Origin: Micromonospora chokoriensis
Lineage (GTDB): Bacteria > Actinomycetota > Actinomycetes > Mycobacteriales > Micromonosporaceae
Direction: 5' to 3'
Assembly (NCBI RefSeq): GCF_900091505.1
Contig: NZ_LT607409.1
Coordinates: 5,208,001 to 5,272,000, forward strand
DNA: 64,000 nucleotides
Shown here piece by piece: positions 14,931-23,846 of the stretch. Both the position numbers and the translations under genes were made by a program. How positions within the stretch are numbered: position 1 is the stretch's first letter; each line of letters opens with the position of its first letter. The notes beneath the pieces are model-generated. The model saw only the letters and a list, made by a program, of their open reading frames with translations, searched no databases and had not been told where the DNA came from.

Positions 14931-17900
14931 CTAGAGTTCCCGTACGCGGACGTTGCGGAACTCGGCCAGGTCGTTGTCACCGTGGTTCTGCAGACCGATG
15001 AAGCCGCGCAGGAACTGCCGCAGGTCGGTCGGCGGGTCGCCGGCACGCGACGACTGTTTGCCGGGTGTGTTGTCGAATTCGTTGATCACCACGCCGTTGC
15101 GGATCATCGTGTAGTGCTGCCCGACGACGCGGATCTCGTAGTCGTTCCACTCGTTCTTCGGCGTCACGCCGGCCTGGGCGAGCGGCACCGGGTCGAAGTT
15201 GTAGACCGAGCCGGTCTTCTGCGGCTCACCGGTCTCACCGTCGTAGATCTGGATCTCGTGTCCGCAGTAGATCGCCATCCACGCGGTCGAGGTCCGGGCC
15301 GAGCCGATGGTGCCGCAACTGCCCGGTGGGCGCTGCTCCAGAGGCGTTCGCAGGTCCGGGAACCGGATGAAGACGCCGGTGTTGGCCCGTCCGGTGCCCG
15401 GTGCGATGTCCTTGAACTGGAGCCGCAGTGAGAAGTCGCCGAGTTCCTTGGTGTGCCAGAGCATGCCCAGACCTCCGCTGGGCCGCAGCGAACCGTCCGG
15501 CTGGATCGCGAACGACCCGGTCGGTGCCTGCTGCCAACCGCGCAGCGAGTCGGCGGTGCCGTCGTAGAGCGGCTCGTACCCGGTGTGCCCGTCCCGGCCG
15601 ATCTCCGACGCGGCGGCCAGCCGGGTCAGGGTGCCGGCCTCCCGAGCGTTGAGCAGGTCGTCGTCCTGCAACGCCTGGGCCACCGCCTTGACGTGCCGGA
15701 CGAAACCGTCGTGGTCGGCCCACGTGCTCTCGTCGTCGATCAGGTCGTTGGCCGTGCAGCCCTGACCGACAGTGCGACTGGGCACGCCGGTGTCGGTGTC
15801 ACCGAGCCAGATGTTCTGCCGGTCGTCCGGCACCGCGCAGCCCACCGTGACCGTGCTCTGCACCGTCGCCGTCTCACCGTCGGCGTACGTGACGGTCAGC
15901 TTCGCGGTGTAGGTGCCGACTGTGGCGTACGTGTGTCGGGGGTTCGCCTCGGTCGACGTGGCGCCGTCGCCGAACTCCCACCGGTGGCTGACACCGCCGG
16001 AGCGTGCGCCGTCGAAGGCGATGGTCAGGGGCTTGTTCTGCACGGCGACGGTGTTCGCCGCCGGCACCGGGGTGGGTGCCCCACCGGTGTAGGTGATCCG
16101 GATCAGCTTCTGGTTGGGGTGCAGGCTGAAGAACCCGCCGCCGTAGTCCAGCAGGTAGAGCGCGCCGTCCGGCCCGAACGTGGCGTCCATCCAGCTCTGT
16201 AGCCGCGTGTCGCCGTTGCCGCCCGGAATGATGGCCCGCAGCGACTCGGCGTACACGGGTGGGGCGGCCTGCGGCACACCGGCCGGGTCGACGGTCACCG
16301 CGACCCGGTTGGCCGCGTTCGACTGGTCGCCGATGAACCACTTGCCGTCCCAGTGCTCCGGCCACGCCACGCCACTGGCGGTGTCGACGAGGCTGCGGTG
16401 GTACGTCGGACCGGACATGATGGCCTGCCCGCCGCCGCGCAGGTACGGCTGGGTGTAGGTGGCGTCGGCCGCCACGTAGGTCGGCAGACCGCTGCCGTCG
16501 GTGCGCTCCGGGAACACCGGGCCGCCGCCGTCGGGCGAATACCAGATCATGTTGTCCCGGGCGGCCGGGATGTCCACCAGTCCGGTGTTGCGGGGCGACT
16601 CGTTCTTCAGGTTGTCGCAGTCGTACCAGCCGGTCAGGACCGTCGCGTCGGTGGTGCTGCGGTCCCGGTACGGCTGCCGGTTGCCCATGCAGTACGGCCA
16701 GCCCTGGTTACCGGCGGAGGTGATGATGGTGGCGGTCTCGTACTTCGCCGGGCCCAGGGTGGGGCTGGGCGACGAGGCGTCCGGGCCGACCCAGCCGGCG
16801 GTCAGCCACTGGTGCTTCGGGTCGATCTGGAGGCGGGCGATGTTGCGCACGCCCATCACGTAGATCTCCGGGCGGGTCTTCTCGGTGCCCGGCGGGAACA
16901 GGTTCCCCTCCGGGATGGTGTACGTGCCGTCCGCCTCGGGGTGGATCCGGATGATCTTTCCGGCGAGGTCGTTGGTGTTACCCGACGTACGGCGGGCGTC
17001 CTGGAACGAGATTCCCTGGTATTCCTGGGTCCAGTTGTTGCCGGCGTAGCCCTGTGACCCCTCCGAGGAGTTGTTGTCGCCGGAGCCGACGTAGAGGTTG
17101 CCCTCGGCGTCGAACGCCATACCGCCACCGGCGTGGCAGCAGCTGTGGATCTGCACCGGGAACTGGAGCAGGTCCTTGCGGGTGCTCTGGTCGACGGTCT
17201 GCGCCTGCCGGTCGTAGGTGAACCGGGAGACGGTGCGCTGCCCGACCCGCTTCACCCGGTCGATCGAGTCGTGCGGCATCCAGTAGACGTAGAGCCAGCC
17301 GTTCTCGGCGAACTTCGGGTCGGGCACGATGCCGAGCAGGCCCTCCTCGTTCTTCACCAACTCGGAGCCGCTGCCCCGGTTGCCCATCACCTCCAGGGTG
17401 GTGAGCAGCTTGACCTGCTTGGTCCGCGGGTCCCAGGAGTGGATGGTGCCGCAGCCCTTGCCGACGTTCGGGTTGTTCCAGTCCGCGATCGGGCCGCTCG
17501 GGCAGGCGGCCTTGCCGACGTAGAAGACCGTGCCGTCCGGTGCGATGGTGAGCCCGTGCGGTTCGCCGATCTGGTCCAGCTGACCGGTCTGGTTGGCGGC
17601 GGTGAGCCGCTCCACCTTGTAGTTCGCGGCGATCGTGGCCTGGCAGTCTCCGCGTACGCGGCCGGTGGTCCAGTTCAGCGCCCCGGTGAGGTGGGTGCGG
17701 AACGCCTCCTCACCGTAGCTGCCCTCGGTGTGGCCCATGCCGGTGTAGAACGACCGGCCACCGTCGTAGTCCCGGCACCAGGAGACCGGGTGGAACGGGC
17801 CGTTGGCGGCCGCCCCCGGGTTGTAGTGCCGCTCCTCGACCTGGGCGAGGGTGTGCACGCTGCCGATCGGGTTCGGGTCCCAGTTCTCCCACCGGTCGGA

Positions 17901-18869
17901 ACGGGTGATGGTCAACGGCAGCGACGCTGTGGCCGGGTGTTTGCGGTCCAGGATGTTCACCACCGCGCGGTTCACGGCGGGCGGCTCCGGGGCGGTGGTG
18001 CTGCCGGTGAACAGGCGCAGGTCAGCCAGCTGGGTCAGTGGCTCCCCACTGTTCGCGGTGATGTTCAGGCGGTAGCGGGTGAACTCCTGCGGGGCGGCGA
18101 TGTCGAACCGGCGGGTCTGGAACCGGTCGGGGAAGACCTGGCCGGTGCGCCGGTCCAGGTCGGTCCAGCTCTGGCCGTCGGTGGAGCCCTGCAGGGTCCA
18201 GTCCTTCGGGTCGCGGCCGGAGGAGTCGTTGGCCGACGTCAACGCGTACCCGGTGACCCGCTTGGCGGCGGCCAGTTCGTAGGCCACCCAGGCGGTCGGG
18301 GTGCGGGCCAGCCACTTGGTGTTGGCGTCGCCGTCGGTCAGCTTCTCCTTGGTCTCGTTCGGGGCGTTCTCGCCGCTGGCGGTCACCCTGGCCACCGGCT
18401 CGGCGACCGGGATGGCGCCGGCCGGGCGGGTGCCGATCAGGCCGGTGAACCAGGTCGAGTCGACCTGGGCCCGCGCCGCGTCGGCGATGCCGACGAAGCC
18501 GCCGCCGGCCTTCATGTAGCTCTGCAGCGCCGACTCCTGGTCGCGGTTGAGCGCGGCGCCCGTCGCGGAGAGGAAGACCACGCTGCGGTACGCGGACAGC
18601 CCCGCCGGGGTGAACACGCCGGGGTCCGTGGTGGCCGTGACATCGATGTCATTGCCGGCACCAAGCTGTTTGATGGTGTCCACCGCGCGAGAAACCGGGT
18701 CCTGTTGTTCGGCCACCGGGCCGTGGAACACGAGGATCGCCGTCCTCTGTGGTTGCGCCGCCTGCGGGGCGGCAGCAGTTCGTGGTGCGGCAGCGGCCGC
18801 CGTCGTCGCCGGGATCAGCGTCGCGAGGGCCGCTACCGCGGCGAGGGTTCGTCGTAGGTTTCTGGTCAT
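14931..18869 (-). CDS. Secreted ThuA / discoidin / PQQ-type sugar dehydrogenase / PKD / DUF1080 protein
   Basis: A 1312-residue exported protein. Order: signal peptide; ThuA-like domain (ILVFHGPVAEQQD, KAGGGFVGI); F5/8-type C discoidin domain (residues about 165-290); a second ThuA-like part (WCRDYDGGRSFYTGMGHTEG); a glucose/sorbosone dehydrogenase-like propeller (EPHGLTIAPDGTVFYVGK, IHSCCHAGGGMAFD, GVRNIARLQIDP); a PKD domain (HRWEFGDGATS); an unassigned Cys-containing domain shared with the upstream neighbour; and a C-terminal DUF1080 3-keto-glycoside hydrolase domain. ThuA and DUF1080 are both linked to oxidised or keto-sugar metabolism. Carbohydrate oxidation and cleavage at the cell surface is the likely role; exact substrates are unknown. 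Confidence 0.88.
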   Translation of the reverse strand: MTRNLRRTLAAVAALATLIPATTAAAAAPRTAAAPQAAQPQRTAILVFHGPVAEQQDPVSRAVDTIKQLGAGNDIDVTATTDPGVFTPAGLSAYRSVVFLSATGAALNRDQESALQSYMKAGGGFVGIADAARAQVDSTWFTGLIGTRPAGAIPVAEPVARVTASGENAPNETKEKLTDGDANTKWLARTPTAWVAYELAAAKRVTGYALTSANDSSGRDPKDWTLQGSTDGQSWTDLDRRTGQVFPDRFQTRRFDIAAPQEFTRYRLNITANSGEPLTQLADLRLFTGSTTAPEPPAVNRAVVNILDRKHPATASLPLTITRSDRWENWDPNPIGSVHTLAQVEERHYNPGAAANGPFHPVSWCRDYDGGRSFYTGMGHTEGSYGEEAFRTHLTGALNWTTGRVRGDCQATIAANYKVERLTAANQTGQLDQIGEPHGLTIAPDGTVFYVGKAACPSGPIADWNNPNVGKGCGTIHSWDPRTKQVKLLTTLEVMGNRGSGSELVKNEEGLLGIVPDPKFAENGWLYVYWMPHDSIDRVKRVGQRTVSRFTYDRQAQTVDQSTRKDLLQFPVQIHSCCHAGGGMAFDAEGNLYVGSGDNNSSEGSQGYAGNNWTQEYQGISFQDARRTSGNTNDLAGKIIRIHPEADGTYTIPEGNLFPPGTEKTRPEIYVMGVRNIARLQIDPKHQWLTAGWVGPDASSPSPTLGPAKYETATIITSAGNQGWPYCMGNRQPYRDRSTTDATVLTGWYDCDNLKNESPRNTGLVDIPAARDNMIWYSPDGGGPVFPERTDGSGLPTYVAADATYTQPYLRGGGQAIMSGPTYHRSLVDTASGVAWPEHWDGKWFIGDQSNAANRVAVTVDPAGVPQAAPPVYAESLRAIIPGGNGDTRLQSWMDATFGPDGALYLLDYGGGFFSLHPNQKLIRITYTGGAPTPVPAANTVAVQNKPLTIAFDGARSGGVSHRWEFGDGATSTEANPRHTYATVGTYTAKLTVTYADGETATVQSTVTVGCAVPDDRQNIWLGDTDTGVPSRTVGQGCTANDLIDDESTWADHDGFVRHVKAVAQALQDDDLLNAREAGTLTRLAAASEIGRDGHTGYEPLYDGTADSLRGWQQAPTGSFAIQPDGSLRPSGGLGMLWHTKELGDFSLRLQFKDIAPGTGRANTGVFIRFPDLRTPLEQRPPGSCGTIGSARTSTAWMAIYCGHEIQIYDGETGEPQKTGSVYNFDPVPLAQAGVTPKNEWNDYEIRVVGQHYTMIRNGVVINEFDNTPGKQSSRAGDPPTDLRQFLRGFIGLQNHGDNDLAEFRNVRVREL

Positions 18870-18892
18870 GCCCGTCCCCACTCTCGGTTCGG

Positions 18893-19897
18893 TCAGCTTC
18901 CGTGCGTGTGGGTGTGGCCCTGGAACCGGTGGATCGCCTCCTCGGCGCCCGGTGGCATGCTGCCGTCGGCGTTGCGTACCAGGAAGATCCCGGCCATGCC
19001 GCCGTCGGAGTGCGTCTGCACGTGGCAGTGGTACATCCACGCCCCTGGTCCGACGCCCTCCCCGGCCAGCACCTGGAAACCGAACGAGCTGCCCGGGTTG
19101 AGGTCCTTGTTGTCGACGACCAGGCTGGGGTCGCTCGGCCCCTCCAGCATTCCGGTGCGGTTGTCGGCCCAGCGGTGGGCGTGCAGGTGGAAGGTGTGGA
19201 ACAGGTTGCCGTGCCCGATGGCGATCCACTCGACGCGCTCGCCCAGGTTCGCCTCGAACATCGGCGTCGCCGGGGCCATCTTGTTGTTGATCATCATGTC
19301 GTGGAACACGGCCGTGAACTGCTTCGACGGCAGGATGTCCCCGCGCCGCCGGACGATCAGCGCTCCGTACAGGCCCTTGGCGACACCGCCGGTGCCGTGG
19401 TCGGTGCCCATCGCGTGGTCGTGGTAGTGCCAGTAACCGGCGCTGCCCGGCATGTACCGCCGGCCGGCGGCGGCCACCATCTCGTGGGAGCGCCAGACGT
19501 ACGTCCGCGTCTCGCCGGGGTTGTTGAACGAGGCGTTGAACGGGCTGCCGTCGGAGTCGGTGCTGTAGTCCACCCCGTGCGGGTGGATGGACAACCGCTG
19601 GGTGGTGGTGTTGACCAGGGTGATCTCCAGGGTGTCACCCTCGTACATCTCCAGGATGGGCCCGGGGACGGTGGCCTGGCCGGGTGCCAGGCCGTAGCCG
19701 AACAGGTTGCCCGGCAACTGCTCGGCGTAGAGGGTGATCTTCTTGGTGACGCCCGCGGCGGCCCGCGCGGGGCTGCCTCCGAGCGCGGCGCCGATCGTGG
19801 GGGCGGACGCACCCAACGCTCCGGCGGCGAGCGCTCCGCCGGCGATCAGCGATCTGCGGGAGAGGTGGCGGCGGGGGCCACCAGCGTGATCGTCCAT
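18893..19897 (-). CDS. Two-domain multicopper oxidase (small laccase)
   Basis: A 334-residue exported oxidase with a Tat signal (RRHLSRRSLIAGG). Copper ligands are intact: HPHGVDY, then WHYHDHAMGTDHG in the first domain, then HTFHLHAHRW and the HCHVQTHSDGGM motif near the C-terminus. Length and layout match the trimeric small laccases (SLAC) of Streptomyces, which oxidise phenolics with oxygen reduction to water. The ATG at 19897 is preceded by GGAGA and gives MDDHAGGPRRHLS. It is the first gene of the minus-strand secreted redox island and is 23 bases from the giant dehydrogenase gene, so an operon is likely. Confidence 0.95.
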   Translation of the reverse strand: MDDHAGGPRRHLSRRSLIAGGALAAGALGASAPTIGAALGGSPARAAAGVTKKITLYAEQLPGNLFGYGLAPGQATVPGPILEMYEGDTLEITLVNTTTQRLSIHPHGVDYSTDSDGSPFNASFNNPGETRTYVWRSHEMVAAAGRRYMPGSAGYWHYHDHAMGTDHGTGGVAKGLYGALIVRRRGDILPSKQFTAVFHDMMINNKMAPATPMFEANLGERVEWIAIGHGNLFHTFHLHAHRWADNRTGMLEGPSDPSLVVDNKDLNPGSSFGFQVLAGEGVGPGAWMYHCHVQTHSDGGMAGIFLVRNADGSMPPGAEEAIHRFQGHTHTHGS

Positions 19898-20169
19898 GGA
19901 TCTCCGTTCCCGACCGGACGAAGACGCGACGAGGGCAGGGTGCATCGACCCGAGCACGGGGGCGGTAGCACGACTGAGGGTGAGGCTCGTCGCGAACTTT
20001 GCTCGGAAGGCTCAGAACTTTCGGTGGATGACAGCAATCTATGTAATCCATTGACGAAAGTACAGATCTGATTGCAGAAAGATTACCTTGACATCACGAC
20101 GGCTGTCGATTGACATGAAGCTGACCACAAGCCGGCCGGTCTGCGAGGCGAGGTGTTGCTGCGCCCTGA
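19898..20169. other. Laccase upstream region
   Basis: No gene is visible. The 20030-20115 part is AT-rich and probably holds the laccase promoter on the minus strand, but I could not fix minus-35 and minus-10 boxes with confidence. Confidence 0.4.
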
Positions 20170-20409
20170 TCCACCGGAGCATCAGATTCTGCGTCCGGAG
20201 CCGTCGGCGCAGGTGCACACGGTGGTGCTGCCGTCCGCCCGAGGGCTCGGGTGGGGTCCATCTTGGTGCGCGCCGCCGAACAGTGGGCAACGGCTCGGGG
20301 GATCCGGCACCTGTCGGCCGGCGTCCACCACCGCAACGTCGAGGCGATGCGCTTCTACGCCCGGCACGGCTACGGCGACGCCGGCGTCTCACTCGGCAAG
20401 AGCGTGTGA
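20170..20409 (+). pseudogene. GNAT acetyltransferase remnant
   Basis: The plus-strand frame from 20170 to a TGA at 20407-20409 has no usable start and gives the end of a GNAT N-acetyltransferase. GGAAVRPRARVGSILVRAAE corresponds to the acetyl-CoA loop region (V.P.xRGxGVGSxLV) with about two residues missing. VHHRNVEAMRFYARHGY corresponds to the conserved N..A..FY...GF block near the C-terminus. The N-terminal half of the fold is absent upstream, where a TGA at 20167 closes the frame. It is most likely a decayed gene fragment left beside the laccase island. Confidence 0.7.
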
Positions 20410-20529
20410 GGCCCTTCACGGCAGAGTCGCGGGCGCAGCGAAGGCTGCCTGCCGTGACCGCTCCGATGGCGGTGACCGACGGTCACCTCCGTCCGTCGGC
20501 TGCGCCGACCGCCCGAGCCGGGTGGGAAG

Positions 20530-21297
20530 CTACTCGGTGACGTGGGTCGGGTCGAGGACCCGGGACAGGAACGCGCGGGTCCGCTCGTGCTTCGGCGCGC
20601 CGAGCACCTCCTGCGGCGGCCCCTGCTCGACCACCACCCCACCGTCCATGAAGACGACCCGGTCGGCGACGTCGCGGGCGAAGGCCATCTCGTGCGTCAC
20701 CACCATCATCGTCATGCCGTCCTCGGCCAGCTTGCGCATGACGGTGAGCACGTCCCCGACCAGCTCCGGGTCGAGCGCGGAGGTCGGCTCGTCGAAGAGC
20801 ATCAGCTTCGGCTCCATCGACAACGACCGGGCGATCGCCGCCCGCTGCTGCTGCCCGCCGGAGAGCTGCGCCGGGAACGCGTCGGCCTTGTCGGTCAGCC
20901 CGACGCGCTCCAGGTTGAGCCGAGCGATCCGCTCGGCCTCGGCACGGCCACGCCGCAGCACCCGGCGCTGGGCGATGGTGAGGTTGTTCAGCACGGTCAG
21001 GTGCGGGAACAGGTTGAACGACTGGAAGACCATGCCGATGCTGCGGCGGGCCGCGTCGATCTCGACGTCCGGGTCGGTCATCTCGACCCCGTTCACCCAG
21101 ATCCGCCCGGCGGTCGGCTCCTCCAACAGGTCGACGCAGCGCAGCAGCGTCGACTTGCCGGACCCGGACGGGCCGATGACGCAGACCACCTCACCCTGGC
21201 CGACCTCGAAGTCGATGCCCTTGAGCACCTCGAGCGGACCGAAGGACTTGTGCAGGTCGCGGATCTCGACGGCGGGGCGGGGCGAGGTCGTCGTCAT
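20530..21297 (-). CDS. Polar amino acid ABC transporter ATP-binding protein
   Basis: A 255-residue ABC ATPase of the GlnQ/GluA class. Walker A GPSGSGKST, Q-loop VFQSFNLFPHLTV, signature LSGGQQQR, Walker B LMLFDEPTSALDP and the switch His in VTHEMAFAR are all present. The length and FPHLTVLNN segment are typical of polar amino acid importers. It is the last gene of a three-gene minus-strand unit and starts four bases after the permease stop. It energises uptake at the inner face of the membrane; glutamine, glutamate or another polar amino acid is the probable substrate. Confidence 0.95.
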   Translation of the reverse strand: MTTTSPRPAVEIRDLHKSFGPLEVLKGIDFEVGQGEVVCVIGPSGSGKSTLLRCVDLLEEPTAGRIWVNGVEMTDPDVEIDAARRSIGMVFQSFNLFPHLTVLNNLTIAQRRVLRRGRAEAERIARLNLERVGLTDKADAFPAQLSGGQQQRAAIARSLSMEPKLMLFDEPTSALDPELVGDVLTVMRKLAEDGMTMMVVTHEMAFARDVADRVVFMDGGVVVEQGPPQEVLGAPKHERTRAFLSRVLDPTHVTE

Positions 21298-21301
21298 GGG
21301 G

Positions 21302-22096
21302 TCACCGGGCCTTGGCGTAGCGGAGTTCGAGGCGACGTACCACCTGGGACAGGGGCAGGGTGATGATCAGGTAGGCGAGGCCGGCCACCAGCAGCGGGGT
21401 GGCGTTCACCCGGTCGTTCAGCATGTCCCGACCGAACTTGGTGATCTCGATGGTCTGCGCCGTCACGCCCAGCACGTAGGCCAGCGACGAGTCCTTGGTG
21501 AGCAGGATGAGTTCGTTGGTCAGCGGCGGGATGACGATCCGGAACGCCTGCGGAACGACGATCGTGCGCATCGCGGTGAAGTGCGACATGCCGAGGGTGC
21601 GCGCCGCCTCCATCTGGCCCTTGGGGACGGCCTGGATGCCGGCGCGGATGGTCTCGGCCATGTAGGCCGCCGCGGTCAACCCGAGGCCGATCGCGATGGA
21701 CCCGAACACGCCACCGGGGATCTCCCGCTCCGGGAAGGCGATCGGGATGCCGTAGCCGACGAGGAAGAGCACCAGCAGCGCGGGCAGGCCCCGGAACAAC
21801 TCGATGTACGCCGTCGCCACCCAGCGGTACGGCGCCACCCGGGACAGCCGCATCAGCGCGAGGACGGTGCCGAACACGAGGCCGAAGGCGAACGCGCCGA
21901 GCGTGTAGAGGACGGTGTTGCGCAGCGCAACCGTGATGATCGTCGGGAACATCGACGTGATGATGTCGACCCGGAAGAACGCGTCGGCCAACCGGCCCCA
22001 GTCCGCGGCGAAGGCCACCGCGGCGATGACGGCGATGAAGACCAGGTACTGGATCCCGAGGGACAGCCGCTCCCGCTGGCGGCGTCGCAGCTTCAC
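21302..22096 (-). CDS. Polar amino acid ABC transporter permease
   Basis: A 264-residue inner-membrane permease of the HisM/GlnP family with five or so predicted helices. The family signature is clear: ELFRGLPALLVLFLVGYG, AYMAETIRAGIQAVPKGQ and the EAA loop AARTLGMS...VVPQAFR. The GTG at 22096 is chosen because the basic N-terminus MKLRRRQRERLSLG fits the positive-inside rule. It lies between the binding-protein and ATPase genes. A single permease gene suggests a homodimeric channel. Confidence 0.94.
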   Translation of the reverse strand: MKLRRRQRERLSLGIQYLVFIAVIAAVAFAADWGRLADAFFRVDIITSMFPTIITVALRNTVLYTLGAFAFGLVFGTVLALMRLSRVAPYRWVATAYIELFRGLPALLVLFLVGYGIPIAFPEREIPGGVFGSIAIGLGLTAAAYMAETIRAGIQAVPKGQMEAARTLGMSHFTAMRTIVVPQAFRIVIPPLTNELILLTKDSSLAYVLGVTAQTIEITKFGRDMLNDRVNATPLLVAGLAYLIITLPLSQVVRRLELRYAKAR

Positions 22097-22172
22097 GTCG
22101 GATCGTTGCCTTCCCGGAGTTGCCGACCCGGAGGACGCGCGGGACGCGCACCCTCCGGCACTACACGTGTGA

Positions 22173-22991
22173 TCAGGCGCTCGGCCGCTTACCGATCCAC
22201 TTCTCGTAGATCGTGTCGTACGTGCCGTCCTGCTTGGCCTTGGCCAGCACCTCGTTGATCTTCTTGAGCAACTCCGGGTTGGCGGCCTTCTTCACGGGGA
22301 AGCCGTACTGCTCGCCGGTGTTGAACTCGGCGGTCACCTCGAACCCGCCCGGGTTCTTCTTCAGGTACTCGGTCCAGACCGGCAGGTCGTTGACGGCGGC
22401 CTCGACCTGGCCGTTGGAGAGAGCCTGCTGAAGGGCGGCGAGGTCCTCGAACTCGACGAGCTGCAGGCCCTTCTCCGCCTCGAACTTCTTGGCGTAGTCA
22501 CGACCCGTGGTGGCCGCCTGGACGCCCAACTTCTTGCCCCTGAGGTCGTCGAGGGACTTGTACGCCTTGCCGGTCTTCACCAGCAGCGCCTGGGTGGCGT
22601 CGAAGTACGGGTCGGAGAAGTCCAGGACCTTCTTCCGCTCGTCGGTGATCGTCATGCCGGCGGCGGCCGCGTCGCACTTGCCGGTGTTGAGGTCCTGACC
22701 GGACTTGATCCCCTCGAACGGGGTGTCGACGATCGTCTGCTCGACGCCCAGCTCCTTGGCCACCAGGTCCATGATCTCGACGTCGAAGCCGGTCACCGTG
22801 CCGCTGGCGTCCTTCGACTGGAACGGCGGGTACGGCAGGTGGGTGCAGACGGTCAGCTTGCCCGCCGTGACCAGCTTGACCCCGCTCGCCTGGACCTCGC
22901 TGTCGTCCTTCTTGGCGCACCCCGCGGTCACCGCGAGGGCGGCGATCGCCACGACGAGACCGGCCTGACGCACGGCGCTGGGAAACCTCAC
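22173..22991 (-). CDS. Polar amino acid ABC transporter substrate-binding lipoprotein
   Basis: A 272-residue exported lipoprotein with lipobox AVTAGC and a SBP_bac_3 fold. Conserved blocks are LTVCTHLPYPPFQSKDASG, VTGFDVEIMDLVAKELG, MTITDERKKVLDFSDPYF and the final KIYEKW-like segment YDTIYEKWIGKRP. This family binds polar amino acids outside the membrane and delivers them to the permease. The GTG start at 22991 follows GGAGGGACAC. It is first in the unit; 76 bases separate it from the permease gene. Confidence 0.95.
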   Translation of the reverse strand: MRFPSAVRQAGLVVAIAALAVTAGCAKKDDSEVQASGVKLVTAGKLTVCTHLPYPPFQSKDASGTVTGFDVEIMDLVAKELGVEQTIVDTPFEGIKSGQDLNTGKCDAAAAGMTITDERKKVLDFSDPYFDATQALLVKTGKAYKSLDDLRGKKLGVQAATTGRDYAKKFEAEKGLQLVEFEDLAALQQALSNGQVEAAVNDLPVWTEYLKKNPGGFEVTAEFNTGEQYGFPVKKAANPELLKKINEVLAKAKQDGTYDTIYEKWIGKRPSA

Positions 22992-23100
22992 GGCTGTGTC
23001 CCTCCGGTTCGGCTTCCATCGCAGAGAAAGCCAATCTGGTTCATAGACTTTGCGAGTAGCGACCGTACCCGATCCGGCGAGCCGACCCCAAGATCACGCG

Positions 23101-23150
23101 GGGGCCGCCGTGCCGACGCGGCACGACGGCCCCTGTCGGCAAACCCGACA
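23101..23150 (-). terminator. Tandem hairpin terminator
   Basis: A 15-bp stem with one mismatch (23101-23115 with 23119-23133, three-base loop) is followed by a second hairpin TGTCGG/CCGACA (23134-23150). It lies just past the stop of the minus-strand gene at 23169. Confidence 0.7.
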
Positions 23151-23168
23151 GACATGCCGCAACGGGCC

Positions 23169-23846
23169 TCAGCCGCCGGTCCCCTCGGCCGCGCCGTCCG
23201 GGGTGAGGGCCCCTTCATGAGGGTCTGTGTCCAGGAACACGTGCTGGTGGCCGTGGCCGGCGTCGATGCTGATCTGGTCGAGCTGGGTCGCCGCGACCGA
23301 CCAGACCGTGGCCGCCTCGGCCGCCTGCCGCGTGCTGATGTCCAGCAGGGCCGCCTGGTGGGCGACGGGGACCCCGGCCGCCAGGGCGTAGGTGTCGACG
23401 GCGAGCGATGCCTGCTGCACGGCTCCGCGCAGACCTCCCCGGGCCACGTTCGTGGCGGTCGTCCCCGAGGGCGGGTCGGCGAACGGCTCGGCGGCCTTGC
23501 GCATGGTCTCCTGCCAGGTACGCGCCCGACCCGCATCCGGCGCCCGTCCGGCGGACTTCTCCTCCTTGACGGCGGCCAGGACGGGGGCGATCTGGTCGCG
23601 GACACTGCGGGCCGTCTCGATCAGCTCCACGATCTGCTGGGCGTCCCGCTTCGCGTCGGCTTCCTGGATGCTCGCGATCGTCGCCGCGGTGGCGTCCGGA
23701 CGACCGACCTGGTAGCCGATGAGCCCGCCGAGCAGCGCGGTCACCAGTGCGATCGCCCCCGCCGCCACTGTGATGCGCACTGTGCGACGACGACGATCAT
23801 CGGGCTTCTCGGACAGGTAGGAAGGCCGGCCGGTGCGACGCGCCAT
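23169..23846 (-). CDS. Single-pass membrane protein of unknown function
   Basis: A 225-residue protein with a basic N-terminus (KPDDRRRRTVRITVAAG), one transmembrane helix at about residues 25-47 (GAIALVTALLGGLIGYQVG) and an Ala-rich helical ectodomain. The ectodomain contains IQEADAKRDAQQIVELIET and ends in a His-rich stretch HGHQHVFLDTDPHEG. Helical content suggests a coiled extracytoplasmic bundle. I do not recognise the family. It is transcribed alone toward the transporter unit and ends at a tandem hairpin. Confidence 0.68.
   Translation of the reverse strand: MARRTGRPSYLSEKPDDRRRRTVRITVAAGAIALVTALLGGLIGYQVGRPDATAATIASIQEADAKRDAQQIVELIETARSVRDQIAPVLAAVKEEKSAGRAPDAGRARTWQETMRKAAEPFADPPSGTTATNVARGGLRGAVQQASLAVDTYALAAGVPVAHQAALLDISTRQAAEAATVWSVAATQLDQISIDAGHGHQHVFLDTDPHEGALTPDGAAEGTGG

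Noticed and set aside
17133..18857. 574-codon plus-strand frame opposite the ThuA/dehydrogenase gene
   Set aside because: Antisense shadow; the minus-strand frame contains several recognisable domains in correct order.
20153..22258. 701-codon plus-strand frame across the amino acid transporter genes
   Set aside because: It is the mirror of the ATPase and permease genes, Arg/Ser-rich and low complexity. Only its first part overlaps a real remnant (GNAT), and that is in a different frame.
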